From a virus: a stretch of 64,000 nucleotides of DNA. Shown here piece after piece: positions 1-8,593 of the stretch. Position 1 is the stretch's first letter. Every line of letters begins with the position of its first letter. The DNA lies in the IMG/VR virus record IMGVR_UViG_3300009008_000009, positions 62,001 to 126,000 of that record; one strand, 5' to 3'. The position numbers were made by a program, and so were the translations under genes. The notes beneath the pieces are model-generated. The model did no database searches and was not told where the DNA came from. It saw nothing but the letters and a program-made list of their open reading frames with translations.

Positions 1-1385
1 GAAGATCGAATTGACGCATCGTCAGTCAGGTTCTGTTTATGACGCCAGTTGAAGTCCGGAACGACCGGCTCTTGCACCTCCGTCCTCACCTTGTGGTCAA
101 GGTCGGCGGACTTTCGTACGTAAAAGTCGTTAGCCAGCGCTGTGGGTAGGAAGACTTTACGCTTGTACACATCTTCCATCATGTTGCGGATCACCAAGTA
201 CCGTGACATCAGCGTCCGAAGTGCAACACTGGCTGTAGCGAAGTTCGGACCTTCCCCGGAAGTCAACGACTTATTCGTAAACAGTCGCGTCATGATCCGT
301 TTGTCAATGGCGTCCAGCTCGGGGTTGATTGGCAGTACCTTACCCGTCGACCCAATCACATCGGTGGAAACAGCGTGGTGGGTTATGATGGTAAACATCG
401 GGTCGTTGTTCGCGGCCAGTAAAAGATCTCGGAAGTTCTGAAGGTCGTTATTAGTCGGCATGTACCCGTCAGGGCCGGGTGTTCCGAGCTTCCACACCCA
501 CTTCGGGGTGATGTGCCCCTGTGCGATTGCGTTCTGGGCCAGCCGGAGGGTATCACCGTAGAGTAAGTCCTTGATGATCCCCAAGATAATCGACGTGCCT
601 CGCAAGTCCCACGGCATTGCGCGGTTAGCGACCAGTTCGGTGGAGAAGGAATCGAGCTCTACGTTGACCCCGCTGTTAACAGCGAACCGCACCTCAGGGT
701 GAATGAGCTCAGCAACCCGACGATCATAGGGGTCGTCCGACTTAACCAAGTTCCGCAGAGGTGCGTCTGGGGCCAGCTCGTAGTGCTCAGCTGGTTCACC
801 ATCGTCAGAGTGAGCAAGATAATGACCAACAACCCGAACGTAGGCTGTATTAATGAAAGTCTGATCTACAAATCGATTATAGTCTTCAGACCACCACGAG
901 TACGGCATCACCTCGCCGAACAACCACCAGCACTTGAGAAAGTTATAGAGGTTGTCAAGCAAGTTCATGTCGTCTGCCATGGTCTCATAGGTGTTCAATA
1001 TCTCCGGGTCTTCAACACCAGTAAGAGAGAATCGTGACAGTGGAAGCTGAGAGTGAATCTCGATAGCGTTACCAACCAGTGGATGAAACTTGAAGTAGTA
1101 TTCAATCCACTCCATTAACACCGGATTCGGATCTCCAACAGTTCCGGGCTGCTGGGGAATGTAAAAGTTGTCAACGTTTAAACGAGGGTCTTTGATTGGT
1201 GGTAGGAGATTCTGAATGTCAGCTGACGCAGTGCTACTCATACCGGCCACAAGACCACCAGCCCCGGGGCGAGACGGTACATGGACTCCGGCTTTATCAA
1301 ACACACCACGAGATGAATCGGCGCCTACCCGGGCATTGCGCTCTATCACATCCTTCTGTGGAAACGGGCGTTTTTCATCACCCAT
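1..1385 (-). CDS. Portal protein, C-terminus cut by the window edge
   Basis: About 460 codons are visible from ATG 1385, which follows a GAGGTG ribosome site; the frame stays open to base 1, so the C-terminus is missing. The portal ring sits at the unique capsid vertex, where DNA enters and the tail attaches. The translation has a phage portal look: a disordered N-terminus, then HPLVGNAIEIHSQLPLSRF, then a stretch ending WWLFGEVMPY, and later a long mixed helical region. It lies downstream of the two terminase genes with three small unknown genes in between, which fits a packaging operon. It is far from the capsid gene in this window. The family call rests on motif recognition only. No unrelated family fits as well. 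Confidence 0.75.
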   Translation of the reverse strand, partial: MGDEKRPFPQKDVIERNARVGADSSRGVFDKAGVHVPSRPGAGGLVAGMSSTASADIQNLLPPIKDPRLNVDNFYIPQQPGTVGDPNPVLMEWIEYYFKFHPLVGNAIEIHSQLPLSRFSLTGVEDPEILNTYETMADDMNLLDNLYNFLKCWWLFGEVMPYSWWSEDYNRFVDQTFINTAYVRVVGHYLAHSDDGEPAEHYELAPDAPLRNLVKSDDPYDRRVAELIHPEVRFAVNSGVNVELDSFSTELVANRAMPWDLRGTSIILGIIKDLLYGDTLRLAQNAIAQGHITPKWVWKLGTPGPDGYMPTNNDLQNFRDLLLAANNDPMFTIITHHAVSTDVIGSTGKVLPINPELDAIDKRIMTRLFTNKSLTSGEGPNFATASVALRTLMSRYLVIRNMMEDVYKRKVFLPTALANDFYVRKSADLDHKVRTEVQEPVVPDFNWRHKQNLTDDASIRS

Positions 1386-1396
1386 AGTCAAGCACC

Positions 1397-1783
1397 TCAG
1401 TTGACCTTATAGGGGTCCATGTGGTCACGAAGATTGGCCTTGCCGAACATCCACTTCCTCACCCCGACTTCAGTGAATCCACGAACTTGACCAATGTTAT
1501 CCTCAAAGAGAGGAGGGGTATACACATGGTCAGCGTCGAAGCGAAGGATAAGAAATGCGTCCTTGGTAAAGTCCATACGAATCGGGCTCACACGAAGTGA
1601 CACATGTATCTCACCAGCAATAGCCACACCGTCCGATGAAAGCTCGCTGATCTTGATTTTCTTAATGTTGAGCTTACCTGTGTGTACAAACTTCCGATGA
1701 GGCTTAAATGCCGCACGGGCAGCCTTCGATGTAAGAAGTAAGGTTTGCTCGTCAATAGCACTGGCTTCAGAAACTCCGGGCAT
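1397..1783 (-). CDS. Conserved-looking protein of unknown function next to portal
   Basis: Encodes 128 residues. I chose ATG 1783 because it lies four bases behind the stop of the preceding gene and has a GAGAGGG ribosome site; a longer reading from 1861 would overlap that gene by 70 bases. The protein is mixed alpha/beta with a lysine-rich centre (KLNIKKIKISEL) and regularly spaced hydrophobic strands, and shows no signal peptide, membrane segment or metal motif. I do not recognise the family. Its place between terminase and portal, in one transcription unit, makes a head or packaging role possible, but this is inference from position only. Confidence 0.6.
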   Translation of the reverse strand: MPGVSEASAIDEQTLLLTSKAARAAFKPHRKFVHTGKLNIKKIKISELSSDGVAIAGEIHVSLRVSPIRMDFTKDAFLILRFDADHVYTPPLFEDNIGQVRGFTEVGVRKWMFGKANLRDHMDPYKVN

Positions 1784-1787
1784 CGCG

Positions 1788-2279
1788 CTATCCCTCTCGA
1801 ATAACTCGCTCGACGTCGGCTGCGTCAAACCCAAACTCCATCGCGACAATCTTAGCAACATGTGAAATGAATTCGTCGTCCTGCCGCCAATCGTCGATCA
1901 AAAGATCTTCTCCACGCAAGTCTGCCTCGGCCTGCGTGACCGCTCGACGGATATGAGAGTCAGATGCGTCCTTGACGATGTCTCGCTTACTGGAAGCTCG
2001 ACCTATCTGGGAGTGACTCACCACTACTGTGTCACCGCGTCGCTGCGCTTCCTTGCCGAATCCAGATAGATCACCGGAAAGGTCGGCCTCTGTGACCCCA
2101 GCGATCAGCTCGTCTGCTTCATCGTCAGACGCTACCCGGACGGTGGTGTTTGCTGCAATGCGCTTGAGCTGCCCACCAACCCGAACAGTCTGGGTTGGAA
2201 CCTCGGCACGTGGGTCGTTACGGTCAAGAAAACCGTCGTCCCCCCTGTCTCCGATGGACTTATTTACAAATGAGGGCAT
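1788..2279 (-). CDS. Unknown acidic protein in the terminase-portal cluster
   Basis: Encodes 163 residues from ATG 2279; a GTG one codon earlier overlaps the preceding stop and cannot be excluded. The N-terminal half is polar and probably flexible (rich in Asp, Arg and Gly), while the C-terminal part, ending in residues like DDWRQDDEFISHVAKI and GFDAADVERVIREG, looks helical. There are no cysteines, no membrane segment and no enzyme motif. Family not recognised. Tight coupling to both neighbours says it is co-expressed with the portal. Confidence 0.6.
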   Translation of the reverse strand: MPSFVNKSIGDRGDDGFLDRNDPRAEVPTQTVRVGGQLKRIAANTTVRVASDDEADELIAGVTEADLSGDLSGFGKEAQRRGDTVVVSHSQIGRASSKRDIVKDASDSHIRRAVTQAEADLRGEDLLIDDWRQDDEFISHVAKIVAMEFGFDAADVERVIREG

Positions 2280-2281
2280 CA

Positions 2282-2815
2282 CTAGCTCCCTTCGTATCGA
2301 ACAACATCCTTAAGAGTGTAGGCACCACTACGGTATAGCTTAATGGCTTCCTGCGACTTACGGATGATGTAAACGTATATCTCAGCGTCAGTCATATCGA
2401 GCTCGTGTCCGACTAAGGGCTGAACATCCTTCATCTCACCGGACTCAAGCAACGAAATGATGTTTGAGTTTGCCGGAGTTCCCTTCGTGAGCTTGACCTT
2501 GAGCTCTTCCAGCCTGAAGTCAAGTTCCCGAAGTGAGGCGGAGACCCAAGAATCGAATGTATCGCTCTGGCTCCACTTCGGGCTACCAGCAAGAATAAAG
2601 TCCCGTTCGGTCTTGTACAGGAGCTCTTTACCCTGCCCCTTTTGAATCGCAGCCAGAAAGTTTTCATGCAATTCAAAGAGATAGGCAAGGTCGTCCCACT
2701 TCTGTGCGGCAGCACGTAAAAGTGGATCTACTGCTTCCGCAGAAATCGACTGCACTTCGGTGGTATCCCCGTTGACACTACTAACTATTCGTTTACCGTC
2801 TGGCCCGTAAAGCAT
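2282..2815 (-). CDS. Unknown helical protein, first gene of the portal block
   Basis: Encodes 177 residues from ATG 2815, preceded by a strong GGAGGT site. Predicted mostly helical with heptad-like stretches (LRELDFRLEELKVKL; IYVYIIRKSQEAIKLY). It is the first gene after the large terminase and has a TATCATT promoter-like element 19 bases in front of the start, so it probably opens a late transcription unit running into the portal. I do not recognise a family. A head or connector role is possible from position. Confidence 0.6.
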   Translation of the reverse strand: MLYGPDGKRIVSSVNGDTTEVQSISAEAVDPLLRAAAQKWDDLAYLFELHENFLAAIQKGQGKELLYKTERDFILAGSPKWSQSDTFDSWVSASLRELDFRLEELKVKLTKGTPANSNIISLLESGEMKDVQPLVGHELDMTDAEIYVYIIRKSQEAIKLYRSGAYTLKDVVRYEGS

Positions 2816-2833
2816 GAACTACCTCCATTACAG

Positions 2834-2843
2834 AATGATAGAC
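2834..2843 (-). promoter_or_regulatory. Putative phage late promoter element (TATCATT)
   Basis: Read on the minus strand the site is GTCTATCATT. It lies in the 57-base gap between the large terminase stop and the next gene, 19 bases before ATG 2815. The same core stands before the genes starting at 42901, 58628 and 61498. No TTGACA-like -35 box lies 17 bases upstream, which suggests an alternative sigma factor. A 7-base inverted repeat (2844-2850 with 2865-2871) sits just upstream. Confidence 0.5.
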
Positions 2844-2872
2844 CTGCTCATTGGTTTCTGTGCCTGAGCAGA

Positions 2873-4912
2873 CTATAGTCTCACCCCACTCGGTAACGCC
2901 GTACCTCCCCCGCCACCTTCCTGTACAGAAGTCCCCTTAGTTATCTGTCGAATGAGGTCAGGTGACGCCATCCGAGGAACAGGACTAGACGCATTACCCG
3001 GGGCCGGTGGTGTTGGACTTGGTCCGGATGGAGTCGCTGCTACGTTCGAGAACGGGGCTGATGGAACTACCATCCCACCTGTAACACCCACCACCCGATT
3101 ATTGTCCTGCATTAGTCCACGGGACGCACGACGATTGGGCTCCTGCCCCACCAGCATCTTGACTACACCAACATGACTATCAGCCGAGTCCTGAAGGTGT
3201 AGTGGCTTCTTGATCGGTTTCTGCTTCGCACTACCCGTCCTGACTAAATTGACTAACTGAGCTGGCCCAATAGTCTCTGCAAGAAAGTCCATCCCACCAA
3301 TGTAGGTCTGTCTCTTTAATAAGTCGTAGTCGTCAAGGTTGATGTTGTGCTTCTCTGCGATGATCCCCTTACGTCGGAAGCGCTCAAGCAGTTCAGCGGA
3401 GTTCCACTGGTCAGCGCCAGCAGCAACCACCTTCACATACCCGGGAATGGTATCAACCATGATAGATTCAATGTTGCTAACAGAAACCTGCACGCCAAAC
3501 TTAGGATCGGGACGCCAAACCAGCTCGTCATCAATCACAACTACGTTAACCGATACAACCTCACCTGAGAATAACTTGATTGTTCGCTGCTCATAATGGG
3601 CGATCACCACCACCGCGTCACAGTACATCTCAGCGTTATCCAGCCACATCACCCGACGCACACTGAATCTTTCGTACTGGGTCTTTGCGGCACACCCGAT
3701 TATGCGCTTGCAAAGGTACTTTGTAACCTTGCCGTCAGGTGTTTGAACGTGGTCAATGTAGTCTTCGGTCCTGAACAACCGAGGTCGGAAGCTCGGGGAA
3801 TTGGGATCAGTAGACGAAATGTGCGAGTAAACGTGGTCCGGGTACTCAATCCAAGCGCCGGATGTCTTCGGTGGAATGCAGAGGTACTTGGTCATCGAGT
3901 CTTCAGGACGTTGTACAAAGTCCTCTCGGTACTCTACCGGAACCTCAATCCCTACGTTGTCAATCCCAAAGAAGGTGTCCAACCGTGGGTGCCGGAAAAC
4001 GAAGGTCTCTCCGGAGTATATGTGCATACCCTTCGACTGCCACGGGTAGGCCAGCGAAGCGACAACTCCAGCCCCTTCAGGAGTTTGAGACAACTTATAC
4101 AGGTCAAGAATTATGTCGCCCTCTTCCTGACGTGGGTAAGAGAACACCAGCCCCATACCTTTAAAGGTCTTAGTCTGTCGGGAAGTTACCGATGTACGGG
4201 CGGTGTTGAAGATGGCCCAGCCCTGCTCCAGCTCCTTGGCGCTGGTAAACCCAGATATCTCATCGAGGTTGAACAGAACCGGGTTGTACCCCTCCCAGCT
4301 TTCGTTCTCCGTCGTTTCCGCTAAGCAGTGAATGTTCTTCGGAAACTTGGCCTCGTCCTGCGTAACGACAACCTTTCCCCGGACCTTATTGCGACGCTTA
4401 ACCTTGCTGTGCCACTGCCCTTTATACGCAATATCAAACCGGTCTCGAAACCAGCGACTTCGCAGCAGCCAGTTACGGAAGTACGTGAAGAAGATCTCCT
4501 GCGCCTGTCGCCCCTTCTTGGCTACATTGATAATGTGAAGGGTAGATGCTGACTTGACGCCGAACAGATACTCCTGAGGAGATCGCATACATAGGAGAAC
4601 GTACACGACATAGAGTGAAATTCGGGAGGCGACCTCGTCCTTACCACCCCCCTTGCCGTACACCATAACCAAGATCGAATTCTCACGGGAAGGATCGAAC
4701 ATCTTCTTTGGATCGTTCCCGATGAGCAGTTCCGCGTCTTGGTACTGTCTGTCCGAAAGAGAGAAGGCGTCCAAGAACGCACCGGACTCACAAAACTCCC
4801 GGAACGTAACTGGGTCTTCCTCCCAGATCATAGAGTCCGCGCCGGTCTCAGCGGCGTGAACATCTGGGAATTGGAGTTGAGTTCGCCGTTCTATTTCTTC
4901 GAGTGCGGCCAT
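2873..4912 (-). CDS. terL: Terminase large subunit (packaging ATPase/nuclease)
   Basis: 679 residues. TerL pumps DNA into the prohead and cuts the concatemer. The ATPase half shows a Walker A loop (YGKGGGKDE, about residues 85-93), Walker B with catalytic acid (LFNLDEIS, about 213-220) and a coupling segment ending in SYPR. The second half looks like the RNase H-fold nuclease, with the typical run ADQWNSAELLERFRRKGI near residue 500. I could not assign the first catalytic aspartate of the nuclease with certainty. The last 70 residues are a Pro/Ser/Gly-rich tail ending in a Gly-rich run, unusual for TerL. The start overlaps the stop of the preceding gene by one base. Confidence 0.85.
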   Translation of the reverse strand: MAALEEIERRTQLQFPDVHAAETGADSMIWEEDPVTFREFCESGAFLDAFSLSDRQYQDAELLIGNDPKKMFDPSRENSILVMVYGKGGGKDEVASRISLYVVYVLLCMRSPQEYLFGVKSASTLHIINVAKKGRQAQEIFFTYFRNWLLRSRWFRDRFDIAYKGQWHSKVKRRNKVRGKVVVTQDEAKFPKNIHCLAETTENESWEGYNPVLFNLDEISGFTSAKELEQGWAIFNTARTSVTSRQTKTFKGMGLVFSYPRQEEGDIILDLYKLSQTPEGAGVVASLAYPWQSKGMHIYSGETFVFRHPRLDTFFGIDNVGIEVPVEYREDFVQRPEDSMTKYLCIPPKTSGAWIEYPDHVYSHISSTDPNSPSFRPRLFRTEDYIDHVQTPDGKVTKYLCKRIIGCAAKTQYERFSVRRVMWLDNAEMYCDAVVVIAHYEQRTIKLFSGEVVSVNVVVIDDELVWRPDPKFGVQVSVSNIESIMVDTIPGYVKVVAAGADQWNSAELLERFRRKGIIAEKHNINLDDYDLLKRQTYIGGMDFLAETIGPAQLVNLVRTGSAKQKPIKKPLHLQDSADSHVGVVKMLVGQEPNRRASRGLMQDNNRVVGVTGGMVVPSAPFSNVAATPSGPSPTPPAPGNASSPVPRMASPDLIRQITKGTSVQEGGGGGTALPSGVRL

Positions 4913-5598
4913 TAGGTTATCTTAGTAGTTGGAACACCAAAGTCGTGACCGATCTTCTTCCAGCCGTCTTTAAACCCCTGCAAAACACGCTGCTTATCCT
5001 CGTCGCGCAGGGCCGGGGTGAACTCTGAATATACTAACTCTACCACGGCCTGTAGCAAGTCACCCATACGTTCGCCGAAGTCGTGGGCCTTCTGGTACTC
5101 CTCAACATGCTCCCGGTACGCCCGAATCTCCTTAGTGAACTGGGTGATCTTCGGAGATAGACTGACCATTTGACGTGAAAGAACGATCCTGAGTTCTGGT
5201 TCGATATCCTCTGATGCCGCATCCTTCTTAAGACCTACCATCATCTCATCGAGTCCCTTCAAGTGGGACTCAAGGAGACGAATCATCTGGTTATTGTACT
5301 CAAGAGAATCGGCAACCTTACCAAATAACTCGGTGTCGTAAATGCCGGAAAGAACACCACCTTCCCCCTCCTGAGTTGTTTTCTCAATTGCCTGCCGTAC
5401 AATCTCAGGGTAGTAGTTCTGCATCCACGAACGAATTGTAGGGATCGAAAATGTAGCTTCTTTGCCAAAGCGAGAGATCAGCCGTTTCTGAATTTTACCG
5501 GGGGACATGCGTGGGTCACCAGAAAGCCAAATGGTAATGACCCCTGCGTGCCCAGAGTTTTGTATAGCTGCTCCATGCAGTTGCTTTGGACGTGGCAT
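4912..5598 (-). CDS. terS: Probable terminase small subunit
   Basis: 228 residues, directly upstream of and overlapping terL by one base, the usual terS position. An N-terminal region (residues about 18-70, with PGKIQKRLISRFG and IPTIRSWMQNYYP) reads as a helix-turn-helix that would bind the packaging site. The middle is long helical coiled coil, as in TerS oligomers. A short C-terminal part could contact TerL. The call depends on gene order plus this architecture; the sequence itself is not distinctive. Two bases separate it from the Rad50 C-terminal gene. Confidence 0.55.
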   Translation of the reverse strand: MPRPKQLHGAAIQNSGHAGVITIWLSGDPRMSPGKIQKRLISRFGKEATFSIPTIRSWMQNYYPEIVRQAIEKTTQEGEGGVLSGIYDTELFGKVADSLEYNNQMIRLLESHLKGLDEMMVGLKKDAASEDIEPELRIVLSRQMVSLSPKITQFTKEIRAYREHVEEYQKAHDFGERMGDLLQAVVELVYSEFTPALRDEDKQRVLQGFKDGWKKIGHDFGVPTTKIT

Positions 5599-5600
5599 TA

Positions 5601-6227
5601 TTAGTCTCGGTTTACAACGATGCCTCGTGACTTGAACTCCAGTACGTTATCCGCACTGTCGGCCAGTGGAGGTTCGTGAGATACGATGATCAGCTGGTCC
5701 AGCATGTCATTCGACAAACGCCGGGCCAGCTCGGCAGCACGGGGAAGATCCTCCGTGGCCACCTGACTGAATGGTTCGTCGAGTACAATTGGGCCTTGAA
5801 TGTCAAGCATCCGGAACAGGCAAACTCGTAATAGAAATGCGGCAATATCTACCATACCGCCGCCGATGGATTCAAACACTGGTCCGGGGGCGGGGTTACT
5901 ACCGTACATGAAGGCAAAGTGGACCTCGATACGGTCGCCCCGACGTTCGAACTCGGTCTGGAATCCAAGATTACCATCATCAAACACAGTCTGAAGTCCG
6001 GTCGTCACAATCTTATCTATCTGCTCTCGGACCATTTCACGAGCCTGTGTGGAAAGAGACTCGAGAATGACCAGTGCCATCTCGTCGACCTTGATCGACT
6101 TCTCGTACCCATCGCGACGGCTTTCAAGGTCATGGAGTTTTCTCACCCGTTCCTTGTGAGCACCAAGGTCAGTTAAATACCGGTCCCGGCTGTTCCTGTA
6201 GCTCCTGAGAATTGAGTCATGACTCAT
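5601..6227 (-). CDS. Rad50/SbcC C-terminal half (signature, Walker B, H-switch)
   Basis: 208 residues. It starts as coiled coil and then carries the C-lobe of an SMC/Rad50 ATPase: ABC signature region FESIGGGMVDIAAF (about residues 119-132), Walker B with catalytic Glu (GPIVLDEPFSQVA, about 144-156) and H-switch IIVSHE. There is no Walker A loop, so it cannot be an ATPase alone. The Walker A lobe is encoded at 7460-8593, with the Mre11-like gene between. It should pair with that lobe to form the head of a DNA-end-processing nuclease complex. It overlaps the 85-residue coiled-coil gene by 11 bases in another frame. GAGGAG lies 10 bases before ATG 6227. Confidence 0.8.
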   Translation of the reverse strand: MSHDSILRSYRNSRDRYLTDLGAHKERVRKLHDLESRRDGYEKSIKVDEMALVILESLSTQAREMVREQIDKIVTTGLQTVFDDGNLGFQTEFERRGDRIEVHFAFMYGSNPAPGPVFESIGGGMVDIAAFLLRVCLFRMLDIQGPIVLDEPFSQVATEDLPRAAELARRLSNDMLDQLIIVSHEPPLADSADNVLEFKSRGIVVNRD

Positions 6228-6474
6228 CGGAGCGGTACTCCTCTGGGATCTCAGCCTCGATTTCGTTCAGTAGTCGCTCGGCTTCACTCTCAGCGTTCTC
6301 AATAGCGGCTGGGAGATCTTTCACATTCGTAACTCCGAGCTTCTTAGCATCTTCGACCTTAACCTTCCTCTGCTCACGCAAAGTCCGAACGCGCTCTTCG
6401 GCGGCTGCGGTGTCTTTAGTAAGCTGGTCCCGTGTCTCCTTGAGATCTGCCAGCTTTTTGTCTGCTCCGTTCAT
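6217..6474 (-). CDS. Small coiled-coil protein, likely Rad50 descending-arm fragment
   Basis: 85 residues, almost entirely heptad-type charged coiled coil (KKLADLKETRDQL; AAAEERVRTLREQ; ENAESEAERLLNEIEAEI). It sits between the Mre11-like gene (ATGA overlap) and the Rad50 C-terminal half (11-base overlap, other frame). In a continuous Rad50 the zinc hook is followed by a descending coil; this piece and the first third of the next gene together would supply that coil. Whether it is made as a separate peptide, or joined to the next frame by ribosomal frameshifting or hidden by a sequencing indel, cannot be told here. Confidence 0.65.
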   Translation of the reverse strand: MNGADKKLADLKETRDQLTKDTAAAEERVRTLREQRKVKVEDAKKLGVTNVKDLPAAIENAESEAERLLNEIEAEIPEEYRSDES

Positions 6475-7463
6475 TGCGTCCCCTGTACACTTTGGATAAC
6501 CTTGGCAGCCCGAGAACGACCAGCCTCAAATAGATCTGGATCGTTGTCTCCATGTGGGAGCTGGGCGAGCATGTCCACCGGATCAAACTTCACACCTTGT
6601 TCAGTCTCGTTCTTGATGAAGTCCACCAACCTTCCTATCTGGTTCTCGTCGGGGGGCACGGGGGCTGCGTCATCGAAGAGATCCGATCCCGGAACAGCAA
6701 CGGGGCACTTCACAATGTCAATCCGAGGTGCTATGTCTCTACCATAGATCTCGATGTACGCTACTGATGGAATCCGACTCCGACTGTCCTTCGTACCCTT
6801 CAGCCGGGCCAGCGACCCGGGGTTACAAAATACAACTCCATCCCCCCGCGTGTAAACCCCGTACCCGGGGTGGTAATCACCTGAAAGAACGAGGTCTGCG
6901 TTGACATCAGCTTCTTCAAGTAACGTGTGGTCGAACCCATCTGGAAGCGAGTGTTCAACCAATGTCCCATGGGCAAGTACGATGTCATACGCTGCGTCGT
7001 CCTCGTGATCGATGAAGTACCGGCCACGGCCACCATCAAGCCCCGGTGAATGAGGAATGGAAGTTATACGAATATCGTCACCCACCCGGATGGACTCACC
7101 CCGACGAAGAATGATAGCTGTTTCCGACGCCATTAAAGAACCAAGCGCAGATCTCTGTAGGGTGGCTTCCTGATACCCATGTATATCGTGAGACCCAAAG
7201 GTACCAATAAGTGGAGTGTGCGCTGCAGTAAGCGGACGATATATCTGAAGCACGGCATTCACCATACCGTGTCCAACATCGTATGAGTCGAAGTGGTCCC
7301 CACCATGAAGTACAGCGTCAACCGCAAGCTCCGCCGCAAGTTCAACAACCCACCTCTGCTTAGCGAGAATTGTCTGGGGGAAGTTGTCCTTACGCCCAGA
7401 TGGTGATGACCCCCGGTTGTGGGTATCAGTAACAAATAGGGCACGGAGAATTGGATCGCTCAT
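6471..7463 (-). CDS. sbcD: SbcD/Mre11-like nuclease
   Basis: 330 residues from ATG 7463, chosen because it forms an ATGA overlap with the upstream stop and follows GGAGG. Calcineurin-like metallophosphoesterase motifs are in order: DTH (13-15), GGDHFDS (54-60), GSHD (90-93; the usual Asn is Ser), AHG, then SGDYHPGYG. The C-terminal part is the accessory domain that contacts Rad50 arms. With the split Rad50 genes on both sides it forms an Mre11-Rad50/SbcCD or T4 gp47/gp46-type complex that resects DNA ends and opens hairpins for recombination-dependent replication. It lies between the two halves of its partner. Confidence 0.85.
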   Translation of the reverse strand: MSDPILRALFVTDTHNRGSSPSGRKDNFPQTILAKQRWVVELAAELAVDAVLHGGDHFDSYDVGHGMVNAVLQIYRPLTAAHTPLIGTFGSHDIHGYQEATLQRSALGSLMASETAIILRRGESIRVGDDIRITSIPHSPGLDGGRGRYFIDHEDDAAYDIVLAHGTLVEHSLPDGFDHTLLEEADVNADLVLSGDYHPGYGVYTRGDGVVFCNPGSLARLKGTKDSRSRIPSVAYIEIYGRDIAPRIDIVKCPVAVPGSDLFDDAAPVPPDENQIGRLVDFIKNETEQGVKFDPVDMLAQLPHGDNDPDLFEAGRSRAAKVIQSVQGTQ

Positions 7464-8593
7464 TTTACCTCCGATCCGCAGTAGGGACAAGCTCCAAGTT
7501 CATGGAGAAGATCATCGTACTCTTCTTCGGCCTCGGAAAGCTCACTCCGAAGTCGGTCTACCTGTTTGTCAGCCTGCTTGATATCACTATCAACATCCGC
7601 AATCGCGGAAAGAGCAGTTAATTGATCTAACACGGTGATGGCCTGATCAACGAGATCAGCCTGAACTTCCATGTTAGACAACTTCAACTTCGTCTCTCGA
7701 ATGGAGTCGTTGATGTCTGAAAGGGAGTCGGACACCGCCGTGAGATCGATTACCTGTTGGATTGCCTCCTCAGCCTCGCCCCATGGAAGGTCAGAAACGG
7801 AGTGCAGCTCCTCCATCCGGGTCTTGGCTATCCGGCCATCGCGGTTAATGCGAGTCAGGTCTTCCCTGACCGACGTCAGTGACTTCACCCGGGATCGGAG
7901 ATCTCGAACCGCCGACACCTTAGAGTCTAGGACAGCAAACGTCTGCTTGAGCTCCAAGACCGGAAAGCGGTCAACCTGCTCACTGAGCTCCAGTGCCCCG
8001 GCGTTCAGGGTCTTCAAGTCCCGGTTCGTGTTAACCCGGTCCTTCGAAATCTGACGCATAGATTCAAGTACAGAGTCCAGTGAGATAGCAATGGAAAATA
8101 CCCGAGCAGCAACTGACCCCGGGCGGCTCATCAGGAACCCCTTATGGTTCTGCTGGTGCCCGAAGTTCATGTCAATGACGTCGTCCCGACCGGCCCCGAA
8201 AGACAGCACTGGACTGATGCCAATAACATCCATAACCTCAGCCGGAATGGTATTCCCAAACTTGGAAAACACCTGCTTATTGTCCGGGTCTTTTGAGGTT
8301 CGAACTATGTACTTATTCGACTTCAGCCGAGGCTTATCACCACTCGTACGCTCAACGACGCGAGTAACCTTGCCCCGTTTGGTAATAAGCATCACTCGGG
8401 TCTTTGTCTGCCCGTTTGCAATGTAGAACGTACCGGTGAATTCGTCACGGCACACAAGACGCAGAGCTCGAGTCAGTGCTGACTTACCATACCCATTACG
8501 CCCAATAACAACGTTCAACCCCGGAGTAAACCTCAGGGTGGCCTTTCGTATGGACTGGTAGTTCTCAATGACCGCCTTGCGAATGATTGTCAT
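7460..8593 (-). CDS. sbcC: Rad50/SbcC N-terminal half ending in the zinc hook
   Basis: 377 residues. N-terminal Rad50 lobe with AVIENYQSIRKATLRF and Walker A GRNGYGKS at 31-38, a Q-loop-like region near GHQQNHKGFLM, then about 200 residues of ascending coiled coil. It stops five residues after ACPYCG (Cys 369 and 372), the CxxC zinc hook that joins two Rad50 arms. The signature and Walker B half is missing here and is encoded at 5601-6227. The stop overlaps the Mre11-like start (ATGA). The exact end at the hook argues for real gene fission, not random truncation. Confidence 0.85.
   Translation of the reverse strand: MTIIRKAVIENYQSIRKATLRFTPGLNVVIGRNGYGKSALTRALRLVCRDEFTGTFYIANGQTKTRVMLITKRGKVTRVVERTSGDKPRLKSNKYIVRTSKDPDNKQVFSKFGNTIPAEVMDVIGISPVLSFGAGRDDVIDMNFGHQQNHKGFLMSRPGSVAARVFSIAISLDSVLESMRQISKDRVNTNRDLKTLNAGALELSEQVDRFPVLELKQTFAVLDSKVSAVRDLRSRVKSLTSVREDLTRINRDGRIAKTRMEELHSVSDLPWGEAEEAIQQVIDLTAVSDSLSDINDSIRETKLKLSNMEVQADLVDQAITVLDQLTALSAIADVDSDIKQADKQVDRLRSELSEAEEEYDDLLHELGACPYCGSEVK

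Noticed and set aside
3451-3466. CATGATAGATT as a further late promoter
   Set aside because: It deviates from the core and lies inside the terminase coding sequence.
3596-4324. Plus-strand open frame of 242 codons
   Set aside because: Antisense to the terminase large subunit, which shows ATPase motifs; the plus frame is a codon-bias shadow.
7110-7117. AATGATAG copy (minus-strand CTATCATT) as a promoter
   Set aside because: It lies in the middle of the Mre11-like gene without a gene start nearby; counted as a chance match, as is 16800-16807 inside the clamp loader gene.
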